Part shown: positions 46,301-54,744 of the stretch, piece by piece
How positions within the stretch are numbered: position 1 is the stretch's first letter
Layout of the letters: every line of letters starts with the position of its first letter
NCBI GenBank assembly: GCA_030765055.1
Contig: CM060953.1
Coordinates: 195,964,982-196,028,981 of the forward strand
From: Mantis religiosa
Lineage: Eukaryota; Arthropoda; Insecta; Mantodea; Mantidae
Length of the DNA: 64,000 nt
Direction of reading: 5' to 3'
Position numbers and translations under genes: made by a program
Notes under the pieces: generated by a model
Told to the model about the DNA's origin: nothing
Seen by the model: the letters and a program-made list of their open reading frames with translations, nothing else
Databases searched by the model: none

Positions 46301-47261
46301 ACAATGGAAATCTGCATTCTCTTCTCCACACAATGGACATTTGTCTAGCTCCCTCTCTTGGCCTATACCTTTCTGTCCCATTTACATAGCCAGGTCTGCT
46401 CTCTCCATATCTTTGTTTGACCACAATATAATATACAATGGAAATCTGCATTCTCTTCTCCACACAATGGACATTTATCTAGCTCCCTCTCTTGACCTAT
46501 ACCTTTCAAGTTTCTCACTCTTATTCTCGCCCAAGCAAAACCTTCTCGCCCTAACATACTACATATATCTATAAATCCCTCCCTCCCCCATGTTGTTTAT
46601 AGTTATCTATATAACCAGGGTGAGCTTTTATCACTTGTACTAGCGAAAAATGTCTTGTCTGTCAATATGTTATAATCTTAACTACTTTCCAGAAGCCTCT
46701 ATACCCATACTCTGCATTTATCCAAGAATGACCCATACCTATCTACTTCAACACGTCATTAATGATAATAATTATCATACATAACCATAGTGGACTTCCT
46801 TTAGCCAATGTATTTCAATAGGTTATGTGCATGGACTGTCCTGAAAATGCTTGACAGAACGTTGTTCTTCCTTGCTGCAAGTCGCAAGCAGGGCAGTCAT
46901 CTTAAACTGGTACTGAGGCAGCGTTTTGCTTGTCTGTAGGATTCTACCACCAGTTGGTCATTTTTAACGTAATTAATACCAGTACTGCCAACATAAATAT
47001 TAATGGCGTGCAGATTCGATTTCGTATTAAATTTGACGTGCAAGAAAACGCTATGTACAATACCAAATATAGAGTAAATTTCTCTATATAGAAAAATGAC
47101 AATCGAGAACTGAACATCAACAATATCGGCATTTTAAAACTGTAAACATAGAATTCAGAACGCTGTTCTTTTGTTGATATACATGTGTTTGTTTTTCAGG
47201 TTACCCCTACTATGGTTACGGCTACGGTAATCTCTATGGCTATTACCCATATTACTGGTAA
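32313..47261 (+). CDS. Secreted Gly/Tyr-rich small protein, three exons
   Basis: Coding exons are 32313-32330, 41752-41953 and 47200-47261, together 282 bp or 93 codons plus stop. Splice sites are ACT|GTAAGT, TTTTATAG|GCT, TATG|GTAATT and TTTTTCAG|GTT; intron 1 is phase 0 and intron 2 splits a Gly codon (phase 1). Residues 1 to about 25 (MAFCRTAMLVVVLACALVL, then TLAAPA) form a signal peptide. A short polar stretch (DNQEQLAVSQKEPKETLK) follows, then a tail of about 45 residues that is almost all Gly, Tyr, Pro and Leu in GYGYGYGG / YGYPYGYGG motifs, ending YYPYYW. This is the composition of insect cuticular or similar secreted structural proteins; exact family and tissue are unknown. The introns (9421 and 5246 bp) contain most of the repeats between 33 and 46.6 kb. 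The gene appears intact. Reading on through the second splice donor would instead give YGNYVS and a stop. Confidence 0.85.
32331..33337. other. Intron 1, AT-rich, no element recognised
   Basis: Unannotated intronic DNA between the first donor site and the first SINE. Confidence 0.5.
33338..33560 (-). mobile_element. SINE-1 copy with a poly-A run on the wrong side
   Basis: The body (TCCTCCAACATTAAGTCATA onward) and a partial tRNA-like head (GAACTTGGGACCTCTTGAAC) are present in minus orientation. The homopolymer at 33338-33366 is A on this strand, whereas the sister copies have T there. The head is truncated before its A box. Confidence 0.75.
33617..35925 (+). mobile_element. SINE-2: tRNA-like head plus an internal 112-bp array, with target duplications
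   Basis: A tRNA-like head (33640-33710) contains GATCCGCCTGGTAGAGC (A box) and GGGTTCGATTCCCGG (B box with a perfect 5-bp T stem). The anticodon loop CTGTCGT would make it Asp-like. A SINE body then runs directly into the 112-bp array, and the element ends in an A-rich AAATGAAAGAAAGAAAAAG tail. The flanks carry a 13-bp duplication with one mismatch: AAAGACGGCATCC at 33617-33629 and AAAGACGGTATCC at 35913-35925. The whole 2.28-kb unit therefore lies between one pair of target-site duplications. Acceptor-stem pairing is poor, so the head is not called a functional tRNA gene. Confidence 0.8.
33770..35905 (+). repeat. 112-bp tandem array (about 19 copies) inside SINE-2
   Basis: Unit: AACGAATACGAGTTAACACC ... 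AAAGGAGAACGGCCGCCGAT ... GTATAAATGTGTACGTGATC, 112 bp. Variants recur in blocks: the unit with CCGCGGATATGACC and GGGTACAAATG is at about 34744, 35080 and 35304 (336 and 224 bp apart). The minus-strand open frames of about 62 codons per unit are by-products. Confidence 0.95.
35926..36239. other. Intron 1, nothing recognised
   Basis: Unannotated intronic DNA between SINE-2 and the next SINE-1. Confidence 0.4.
36240..36463 (-). mobile_element. SINE-1 copy without a long homopolymer tail
   Basis: AAGTTAAGTCATATCGGACG body, then GATTCGAACTCGGGACCTC (B box inverse) and GTAGACACGCTACCACCTCG (A box side). Confidence 0.8.
36520..37110 (+). mobile_element. 3' end of a DDE (Tc1/mariner-like) transposon, split by SINE-1
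   Basis: Reads MYKNRPRTIVLKE, then EISNIGEDTLRKTSENM and VRRVQTCIDAGGGHFQHFL before a stop, the C-terminus of a transposase group widespread in insects. Non-coding sequence to about 37110 matches 53766-53908, the end of the related element. The SINE at 36691-36963 interrupts it after the stop codon. Confidence 0.8.
36691..36963 (-). mobile_element. SINE-1, full copy, with 42-base T run
   Basis: Flanked by CTCTGAG at 36684-36690 and 36965-36971. The uninterrupted target is seen in the related element near 53770. Order on the minus strand is the tRNA-like head (CCCGCCTCGGTAGCATGGTG), body and poly-A tail. Confidence 0.88.
37111..38599. other. Intron 1, unassigned; 57-base T run at 37261-37317
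   Basis: The T run is probably the tail of a retroposon in minus orientation, but the sequence to its right (ACTTCTCTTGGAAATAGTCA onward) matches none of the SINE families found here. Confidence 0.4.
38600..38984 (-). mobile_element. Jockey-like LINE, C-terminal fragment
   Basis: An open frame of 117 codons reads IHKSLIRPIISYATPVWGA, then QVIQNKFLRSITKAPWFIRN and DQLHQELGILPI. This is the conserved segment after the reverse transcriptase in Jockey-type LINEs (pattern SLIRPI..YA.PVWG ... LQ..QNK.LR.I..APW..RN). Only the 3' part remains, and the frame is intact within it. Confidence 0.82.
38985..40499. other. Intron 1, unassigned AT-rich DNA
   Basis: No element or coding signal recognised. 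Confidence 0.4.
40500..40745 (-). mobile_element. LINE C-terminal fragment (different family)
   Basis: Reads YHTRNKDKLAIRAHQTSLYE, then SFNYKVIMLYNKLPNSFKQA and FKNKVKKFLHVHCFYTVNEF. This matches the common end of CR1/L2-type LINE proteins (TRNK ... LYN.LP..K ... FK.K.K.FL....FY...EF). The frame is intact but very short. Confidence 0.75.
40770..41030 (+). mobile_element. DDE transposase fragment (IS630/Tc1-like)
   Basis: Reads ALERGHIIIRLPPCNCDMNA and IELAWAKLRNVFRGCNVT. The pattern GH...RLPP..C..N.IE.AWA..K is the third-acid motif of a DDE transposase group found as repeats in insects. Only about 50 codons remain. Confidence 0.7.
41031..41751. other. Intron 1, 3' part, unassigned
   Basis: Ends in a T-rich tract and TTTTATAG before exon 2. 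Confidence 0.5.
41752..41953 (+). CDS. Exon 2 of the Gly/Tyr-rich gene
   Basis: 202 bp after TTTTATAG. It holds the hydrophobic core of the signal peptide, the charged linker and the first GY repeats, and ends TATG|GTAATT. Confidence 0.87.
41954..43084. other. Intron 2, unassigned; possible old coding scrap near 42210-42350 (minus)
   Basis: On the minus strand a short frame reads KLTEDKYLGHNLTIDQEIDR and then IIVSLDSEEQGSDSAQM before a stop at about 42210. It looks like real protein of transposon type (acidic N-terminal linker), but I cannot assign it. The rest is unremarkable. Confidence 0.35.
43085..43715 (-). mobile_element. LINE-B 3' end, copy 1
   Basis: On the minus strand: LAWMRTGTIFLRVIRGREKG, ICELCGGK, then VRSIGEFLQKLKEKWTRNVK and a stop, then about 150 bp of 3' sequence ending near TTGGAATATGCAC. 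The C-x2-C motif is degraded relative to copy 2 at 54700-57290. It adjoins the LINE-A fragment on its 5' side. Confidence 0.75.
43716..46610 (-). mobile_element. LINE-A C-terminal part with an internal 134-bp array
   Basis: Upstream on the minus strand (46560 downwards): CSMLGREGFAWARIRVRNLK, GIGQERELDKCPLCGEENAD, FHCILYC, KIWREQ. Downstream of the array (from about 43870) the protein resumes as GGEVVIRKILSVKGEKKREI. The C-x2-C ... H-x4-C motif is the C-terminal zinc-knuckle type seen in several LINE groups. The segment encoding this motif has been amplified. Stops and frameshifts follow, so the copy is dead. Confidence 0.82.
43860..46505 (-). repeat. 134-bp tandem array (about 20 copies) of the LINE zinc-knuckle codons
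   Basis: Unit (plus strand): TTTACGTAGCCAGGCCTGCT ... CTTTGTTTGACTACAATATA ... CTCTTCTCCACACAATGGAC ... CTCCCTCTCTTGACC, 134 bp. In a few units near 44510 and 44770 ten bases (CTTTCTGTCC) are missing. Minus-strand translation of each unit gives LDKCPLCGEENADFHCILYC. Variants recur at 268 bp (GCTCCGTCTCTTGACCTATAA at about 45276, 45544, 45812 and 45946). Confidence 0.95.
46611..47199. other. Intron 2, 3' part, unassigned
   Basis: No element recognised. Ends in TTTGTTTTTCAG. Confidence 0.5.
47200..47261 (+). CDS. Exon 3 of the Gly/Tyr-rich gene
   Basis: Begins after TGTTTTTCAG, completes the split Gly codon, reads YPYYGYGYGNLYGYYPYYW and stops at TAA 47259-47261. The continuity of the GY pattern across 5 kb of intron is strong support for the splice. 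Confidence 0.85.
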
Positions 47262-47431
47262 CGAGATACATCCACAACAGGAATATCCAGCCACATGCTT
47301 CAACTACTGAAGCCAGTTACTTTGACACGGCGTTACAATATTTTGACAGCTTTATAACGCACAATGCTCAAGGCCACACGTGCCGCAATGTAAATTACTA
47401 TATTAATTTTATTAAATGTTTGTACACGAAC

Positions 47432-47437
47432 AATAAA
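47432..47437 (+). promoter_or_regulatory. Polyadenylation signal of the Gly/Tyr-rich gene
   Basis: AATAAA, 171 bp after the stop codon, followed by a TG/T-rich stretch (GATTTTGTTGTTTTT) about 15 bp later as expected of a downstream element. Confidence 0.75.
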
Positions 47438-47459
47438 GGATCTCAAATCTGATTTTGTT

Positions 47460-48030
47460 GTTTTTATTATTTTATCAACAACCCTACCTACAGAAAATGA
47501 AAAAATAGGATCTACTGCACTCATATGACTTTCTTTACTCTTGAACAAACTATTCTTGCACACACTTATACTTGCACCAACCTAAACGTTAACTTATTGT
47601 TAATTTTTTCTAAGTACAGAGGACTATAGGAATACAGTAAACTAAATGATAGTCAAATGTTTTAAAGCTGTTCGCCATGTGATTGCATTGTGATTTTCAA
47701 CTATTTGCATACGAGGGGGAGAACCAACAAAATAATAAATGGATAAGGAATTATCAATTACAAAAGTTTTCCAAAGGCATAAGTATTAGGAAGTTTAATA
47801 ACAAAGAATATCTTTAAATTGCCTAAAAGCTACATATGAATATATCACGTACAATGTACCCCAATAATGAAGACCGCTTCAGAGGTTCTGACACTCCCCC
47901 CCAAAATATCTAGATGTATATTTTACATTTTTAAAACCTTCAGTCAGTAGATATCTAGCTACTTTTGCCTTTCTTCCTCTAATTCGAAACAGAGTTAGAT
48001 TAGTCAGTCTGGGACACCTTCAACAACTGA
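47460..48030. other. Downstream flank; 47560-47690 resembles 27880-28010
   Basis: Shares CTAAACGTTA and GATAGTCAAATGTTTTAAAG, with intervening similarity, with the region near 27.9 kb. Confidence 0.5.
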
Positions 48031-48034
48031 CTTG

Positions 48035-48135
48035 GATAGCCAAGATCATTACGGCAGCATGAAGTGGACATTCCATCCACTGAAAGCCGGAGGTCACAGG
48101 TTCGAGTCTCCGCAACCGCAGTCAAATGTATCTGT
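48035..48135 (+). repeat. Possible tRNA-derived SINE head
   Basis: TTGGATAGCCAAGATCATTA followed about 60 bases later by CACAGGTTCGAGTCTCCGC, which has a good B box (GGTTCGAGTCT). The A box is weak. A body of about 100 bp may follow. Confidence 0.45.
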
Positions 48136-48409
48136 AGTAAAGGACGGCGAGGGCCCACGTAATATGATTGGTGTGATGACACGCGTATCATTTGACTGCA
48201 GTTGCATTTGATTCTTTTCTTAAAGACACTAAAATATAAATTGTAAAAATACAATATTCAGTACAATTCATGCATCTCAAGTACATATTCTTAATTGGTG
48301 AAGGACGGTATTACAAGAATAAGGCAGAAAAGTTTATTAAAAGGATTAGAAATAGGAAAAATTGTCTTTATGCATTGTAAGGACATGGTAACTGAAAGGG
48401 TTAATATCC

Positions 48410-50335
48410 TACAACGTTACGTAAATATGGACGATGAATGAAATAATGTTCAAATGAGTACAGGGAACATAGAGCTTAGAGTTACCAGATATTCATCTTT
48501 TAGGATAAGAGAAAACCTCCAACGTTAAGTCATATCGGACGATGAATGAAATGATGTTCAAATAAGTACAGGGTACATAGAGCTTAGAGTAACCAGAGAT
48601 TCATCTTTCAGGATAAGGGAAAACCTCCAACGTTAAGTCATATCGGACGATGAATGAAATGATGTTCAAATAAGTACAGGGTACATAGAGCTTAGAGTAA
48701 CCAGACATTCATCTTTCAGGATAAGAGAAAACCTCCAACGTTAAGTCATATCGGACGATGAATGAAATGATGTTCAAATAAGTACAGGGTACATAGAGCT
48801 TAGAGTAACCAGAGATTCATCTTTCAGGATAAGGGAAAACCTCCAACGTTAAGTCATATCGGACAGTGAATGAAATGATGTTCAAATGAGTACAGGGTAC
48901 ATAGAGCTTAGACTTACCAGACATTCATCTTTCAGGATAAGAGAAAACCTCCAACGTTAAGTCATATCGGACGATGAATGAAATGATGTTCAAATGAGTA
49001 CAGGGTACATAGAGCTTATAATTACTAGACATTCATCTTTCTGGATAAGAGAAAACCTCCAACGTTAAGTCATATCGGACTATGAATGAAATGATGTTCA
49101 AATGAGTACAGGGTACATAGAGCTTAGAGCTAGCAGACATTCATCTTTCAGGATAAGGGAAAACCTCCAACGTTAAGTCATATCGGACGATGAATGAAAT
49201 GATGCTCAAATGAGTACAGAATACATAGAGCTTAGAGTTACCAGACATTCATCTTTCAGGATAAGAGAAAACCTCCAACGTTAAGTCATATCGGACGATG
49301 AATGAAATGATGCTCAAATGAGTACAGGGTACATAGAGCTTAGAGTTATCAGACATTCACCTTTCAGGATAAGAGAAAACCTCCAACGTTAAGTCATATT
49401 GGACGATGAATGAAATGACGTTCAAATAAGTACATGGTACATAGAGCTTAGAGTTACCAGACACTCATCTTTTAGGATAAGAGAAAACCTCCAACGTTAA
49501 ATCATATCGGACAATGAATGAAATGATGTTCAAATGAGTACAGGGTACATAGAGCTTAGAGTTACCAGACACTCATCTTTTAGGATAAGAGAAAACCTCC
49601 AACGTTAAGTCATATTGGACGATGAATGAAATGACGTTCAAATAAGTACATGGTACATAGAGCTTAGAGTTACCAGACACTCATCTTTTAGGATAAGGGA
49701 AAACCTCCAACGTTAAGTCATATCGGACAATGAATGAAATGATGTTCAAATGAGTACAGGGTACATAGAGCTTAGAGCTAGCAGACATTCATCTTTCAGG
49801 ATAAGAGAAAACCTCCAACGTTAAGTCATATCGGACGATGAATGAAATGTTGCTCAAATGAGTACAGGGTACATAGAGCTTAGAGTTACCAGACATTCAT
49901 CTTTCAGGATAAGGGAAAACCTCCAACGTTAAGTCATATCGGACAATGAATGAAATGATGTTCAAATGAGTACAGGGTACATAGAGCTTAGAGCTAGCAG
50001 ACATTCATCTTTCAGGATAAGAGAAAACCTCCAACGTTAAGTCATATCGGACGATGAATGAAATGTTGCTCAAATGAGTACAGGGTACATAGAGCTTAGA
50101 GTTACCAGACATTCATCTTTCAGGATAAGAGAAAACCTCCAACGTTAAGTCATATCGGAGGATGAATAAAATGATGTTCAAATGAGTACGGGGTACATAG
50201 AGCTTAGAGTTACCAGACATTCATCTTTCAGGATAAGAGAAAACCTCCAACGTTAAGTCATATCGGAGGATGAATAAAATGATGTTCAAATGAGTACGGG
50301 GTACATAGAGCTTAGAGTTACCAGACATTTATCTG
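48410..50335 (-). repeat. 108-bp tandem array (about 18 copies) of SINE-1 body, second locus
   Basis: Same unit as at 23037-24540. Variants repeat in pairs: the unit with CATATTGGACGATG and ACATGGTACATAG is at about 49397 and 49613, 216 bp apart. The tRNA-like head is not seen on either side, so the parent SINE is incomplete here. Confidence 0.93.
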
Positions 50336-50910
50336 TTAACAAGGACCAGTGAACCACTGATACTTTCGAAGTATACTTGCGTAACACTGAGTTAAATAAC
50401 AGGGAGCTATACCGCAGTCATCTGTTAATTTAGCGTTGGTGAATTCCAAACAATTAACTAACCTTTTTTCGCTCCTGAAAACAGATGCATGTTTTAATTT
50501 AGAAAAAATCTCGCATTTAATTCCCTTTATTTCATTTAAAGTTAAAATGTATGTGACAGGGTTATTCATATGGAATTTTTGTACATGTATATAGTAGCAG
50601 TTTAAGAACGTTTGCAGTGGTTTACTACATCCTTATTGACATGTTGGCCATAAACGTCGTGTAACAAAGGACACGCCTAATAGGATTATCTGGTTAATTC
50701 TAAAATATAGAGCGATGGGAAATTTAATTTCGAAGCAAAAAAAAAAAAAAAATGAATTCTCAGCGCAGAAAGCATCTCAAGATACGAGACGTGAAACTTC
50801 TTCAAACTGATCTTGCAAGGATAAAGCTGGTGACGAATGTCTGTTTAGTAAGAACCATAGGGACATGCAGGTGGAGGGCCCAAAAAATAAATAGAGCTAG
50901 AAACGTATTT
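50336..50910. other. Unassigned AT-rich DNA
   Basis: A15-16 run near 50737. A minus-strand frame at 50336-50569 has no recognisable motif. Confidence 0.4.
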
Positions 50911-51487
50911 TTGATTAATTAGAGCCAACTGGAAAATTCAATGCCATGGCCGGGATTTGAACCACGGATCTACTGGTTTCCGTCCGGTCGCTCTGACCCT
51001 TGAGCTACCATGGTCAAAGTGCCTTCCTGACATTAAATTCTCCAATTGACTCATTATATTTCCCGGTGGACCACATTAATGTTCTCATATTTACCGGAGT
51101 AATGTATTTAAAAGGATTAATTCTTTAAGGATTAATTCCACAATATAAATTTACATTAAAAAATAATCTACGATAAAAATCCTGGTAATTAAGTACCTAC
51201 AATAGTAAGTCGCCACAAGTGGTTGTCTCAAATATGAGAACCTTAATGTGGTCCACCGGGAAATATAATGAGTCAATTGGAGAATTTAATGTCAGGAAGG
51301 CACTTTGACCATGGTAGCTCAAGGGTCACAGCGACTGGACGGAAACCAGTAGATCCGTGGTTCAAATCCCGGCCATGGCATTGAATTTTTCAGTTGGCTC
51401 TAATTAATCAAAAATCACCCATATACCGGAGTAATGTATTTAAAAGGATTAATTCTTTAAGGATTAATTCCTCAATATAAATTTACA
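50911..51487. mobile_element. SINE-3 inverted dimer (palindromic tRNA-like retroposon)
   Basis: The left arm reads AATTAGAGCCAACTGGAAAA ... CCGGGATTTGAACCACGGAT. The right arm is its inverse, AGATCCGTGGTTCAAATCCC ... TTCAGTTGGCTCTAATTAAT. Each arm holds A-box-like TAGCTCAAGGGTCA and B-box-like GGTTCAAATCC, and a stem CTGG/CCAG with a 7-base loop ACGGAAA (Ser-GGA-like). The dimer ends with a tail AGGATTAATTCTTTAAGGAT and ATATAAATTTACA. Weakly matching 12-bp flanks (TAGAAACGTATT, TAGAAATGATGT) could be target duplications. Confidence 0.78.
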
Positions 51488-52204
51488 CTAGAAATGATGT
51501 TTGGGAACACCTGAATAAACGCCGGTTCTCATTGTATTGTGTGTCTGTGTTGTTTGAACAGAGTAACACAAAACTGTATACAAATCTTTTCAGTTATGTT
51601 CAGTAGATTCCATTGTTGTGCTACAAACGTACTCAAGAGAACTGACACATCCGGAACAACGTTTTGTACGGAAATCGTTTCGAATTTGTTTTAAAGTGGC
51701 ACTAATAATTTTTATTACAATAATTCATTTTAATATAGCTGCATGAGACATTCAGTGTATAAAATGATTATATTTCCACGATGATTACCAAAGTTAATGT
51801 GAATTATATAAAATAATAAATATTTATAGCATACTTCTATAAGAAATGAGTAGGAAAAGTGATGTAAATGTAACCCATGGATATTTTATACCAAGGGTTT
51901 TAAATAAGCGTTTGCTTCCAGAATGACATCGTTTTTCATCTGAAAAGTCAGGTATTAGTTTCGATTATTTGCTTGGGAATTTTAGAAGTAATTGTTGACT
52001 ATTCATTAAGAAAGCAGAAAGAACAGATTCTTAATTTTAATGAGATGGAAATGAACACGTGAAATACATAAAACCTTATTCCTAAATAATCATACAAATT
52101 CGGTAAATGTTATATAGATGATGTAAAGTTTCATGTTCTGGTGAAACTCCATTATTTGTATAAGAACAGCATTTTCAACTGTTTGACACCAAAATCCTGC
52201 ATGG
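51488..52204. other. Unassigned AT-rich DNA
   Basis: Nothing recognised. Confidence 0.4.
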
Positions 52205-53908
52205 CAGACGATCATGCAGATACTAGACCTAAAATGTGACAGCGGAACAAAGTGAAGAACGGATTTGGTTAAAAGAAGTCACGCCAATGTTAGCCCAACA
52301 ACAAGGGAAACCAACGAAAAGTCCCAAGTCAAGGTAATCAACATAAACAAATGATGATATCGAATTGAGAGAAGGTTATTTCCAGCAAGATGGAACAAAG
52401 TGCCATACATCTAATGACACATGCAACTTGTAACCATTTTCTTTGATACGACTATAGACACTGAAGTTTATATGGGTATCTTCAAGACATTTTTGGAGCA
52501 GCTGGATGATATCGAATTGAGACAAGGTTATTTCCAGCAAGATGGAGCAATGTGCCATACATCTAATGTCACCATGGAACTTGTAACCAGTTTCTTTGAT
52601 ACGACTGTAGACACTGAAGTTTATATGGGTATCTTCAAGACATTTGTGGACCAGCTGGATGATATCGAATTGAGAGAAGGTTATTTCCAGCAAGATGGAG
52701 CAACGTGCCATACATCTAATGACACATGGAAATTATAACCAGTGTCTTTGATACGACTGTAGACACTGAAGTATATATGGGCATCTTCAAGATATTTATG
52801 GAGTAGCTGAATGATATCGAATTGAGAGAAGGTTATTTCCAGCAAGATGGAGCAACGTACCATACATCTAATGACACCATGGAACTTGTAACCAGTGTCT
52901 TTGATACGACTGTAGACACTGAAGTATATATGGGCATCTTCAAGATATTTATGGAGTAGCTGAATGATATCGAATTGAGAGAAGGTTATTTCCAGCAAGA
53001 TGGAGCAACGTACCATACATCTAATGACACCATGGAACTTGTAACCAGTGTCTTTGATACGACTGTAGACACTGAAGTATATATGGGCATCTTCAAGATA
53101 TTTATGGAGTAGCTGAATGATATCGAATTGAGAGAAGGTTATTTCCAGCAAGATGGAGCAACGTACCATACATCTAATGACACCATGGAACTTGTAACCA
53201 GTGTCTTTGATACGACTGTAGACATTGAAGTATATATGGGCATCTTCAAGATATTTATGGAGTAGCTGAATGATATCGAATTGAGAGAAGGTTATTTCCA
53301 GCAAGATGGAGCAACGTACCATACATCTAATGACACCATGGGACTTATAACCAGTTTCTTTGATACGACTGTAGACACTTACATTTATATAGGTATCTTC
53401 AAGACATTTGTGGAGCAGCTGAATGATATCGAATTAAGAGAAGGTTATTTCCAGCAAGATGGAGCAATGTGCCATACATCCAATGACACCATGGGACTTA
53501 TAACCAGTTTCTTTGATAATCAAATCATCTCAAAAGGTCTATGACCCCCAGATCCCCTGACCTAACCTCAGCGGATTTTTTCTTGTGGGGGTATCTAAAA
53601 AATGGAGTGTACAAGGATAGACCAGGGACAATTTATATTCTCAAGGAATGCATTCGAACCGAAATAAGTAACATTGGCGAGGATACTCTCCGTAAAACTT
53701 CAGAGAATATGTTGAGACGAGTACAAACATCTATAGATGCTGGTTGAGGACACTTCCAACATTTTCTCTGAGATGTAAATAGTGTAATGTAATCTCCAAA
53801 TTGTGTATTATATTCTCTCAAAGTTGTACATGTGTCCTATTATTGGTTCAAATGTTCTGGCTTATTGAAATGGTTCAGATTTATATGGATCGCACTACAC
53901 TTACATAA
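52205..53908 (+). mobile_element. DDE (Tc1/mariner-like) transposon with an internal array, broken
   Basis: The transposase is recognisable from GYFQQDGATCHTS (second catalytic Asp) through PRSPDLTSADFFLWGYLK (third acid region) to EISNIGEDTLRKTSENMLRR and GHFQHFL. The N-terminus and first catalytic acid are not seen. The segment around the second Asp is amplified in a 153-bp array. A frameshift separates SFFDNQIISKGL from PRSPDLT, and the final AGGGHF motif carries a stop (AG*GHF). The 3' non-coding part matches 36963-37110. Confidence 0.82.
52350..53540 (+). repeat. 153-bp tandem array (8 copies) of a transposase catalytic segment
   Basis: GATATCGAATTGAGAGAAGG recurs about every 153 bp from 52353 to 53426. 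Each unit encodes DDIELREGYFQQDGATCHTS and then MELVTSFFD ... VYMGIFKTFVEQL, 51 codons, so the frame is preserved across units. Four middle units carry TAG in place of the Glu or Asp codon before the Gln-Leu or its equivalent (GGAGTAGCTG). The minus strand is open for 213 codons as a by-product. Confidence 0.93.
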
Positions 53909-54699
53909 AATGGCGAGTCATTTGACTGTGTATATTGAATATAATGAACTTGTTGAAATTTTCAGCAGAATCTACAACATCAAATTCTCTCTGAATTCCT
54001 GTCTGTCACGTAGAATAACACTTCTGTCATTTCCAGAGCTCCTGTTATTTAAATTTTAATTAAAAAATTCGTCTCTTCATATATGAGTGTTTCCATAGCA
54101 ACACGCTTTAGTAATGCAAGTTGCTACTAAAGCGAATCCTTACTAACTCCATACTCCGATCATTATTTGATATTGCCTTATGTACTCTTCAAAAGTAACA
54201 AACCTAAGGGCAAGGTGACAGGCAGGTAAAATCATTATGCATGTAACGTATCTGTGTATAAATGTGGCGCATAAAAAGCCCTTTAATAAAATCTATAAAC
54301 AGTAATATTTGAGTAAGTGTATTACTGACTGTACACGGATAAGTTTTGTTGTCCTCACGTCATTTGCAAAATGTTCAAACTTTCCTCTGCTTGCACTAAT
54401 GTAAATTTTGATTTGCACACGTTTACGACATATTTATACTTGTATATTGTAGCTATGAACCTGGTTTTGATGTGCTCTGAGTACAACAATAGCATTATTA
54501 CATTGTTTGCTACGTAACTACACTAAGTACAGGAAGTGGTGCTCTGGGTATGGAGAGCATATAACAAAAACCAAATGCCGAAATGAACTTTGAAACGTAC
54601 TAGAAATTCCTCCAATACAAATTACTACTCTTTATATGGGAAATTGTACAAAATTATATATTTCTGCAAAAATGCGAATGAATTGAGTTTATGAATTAT
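53909..54699. other. Unassigned AT-rich DNA
   Basis: Nothing recognised. Confidence 0.4.
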
Positions 54700-54744
54700 T
54701 TCCTGTGCATATTCCAAAATTTTACAATTTACAAATTTAGGCTA

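Noticed and set aside
52681..53322. 213-codon minus-strand open frame
   Set aside because: Antisense by-product of the in-frame 153-bp transposase array.
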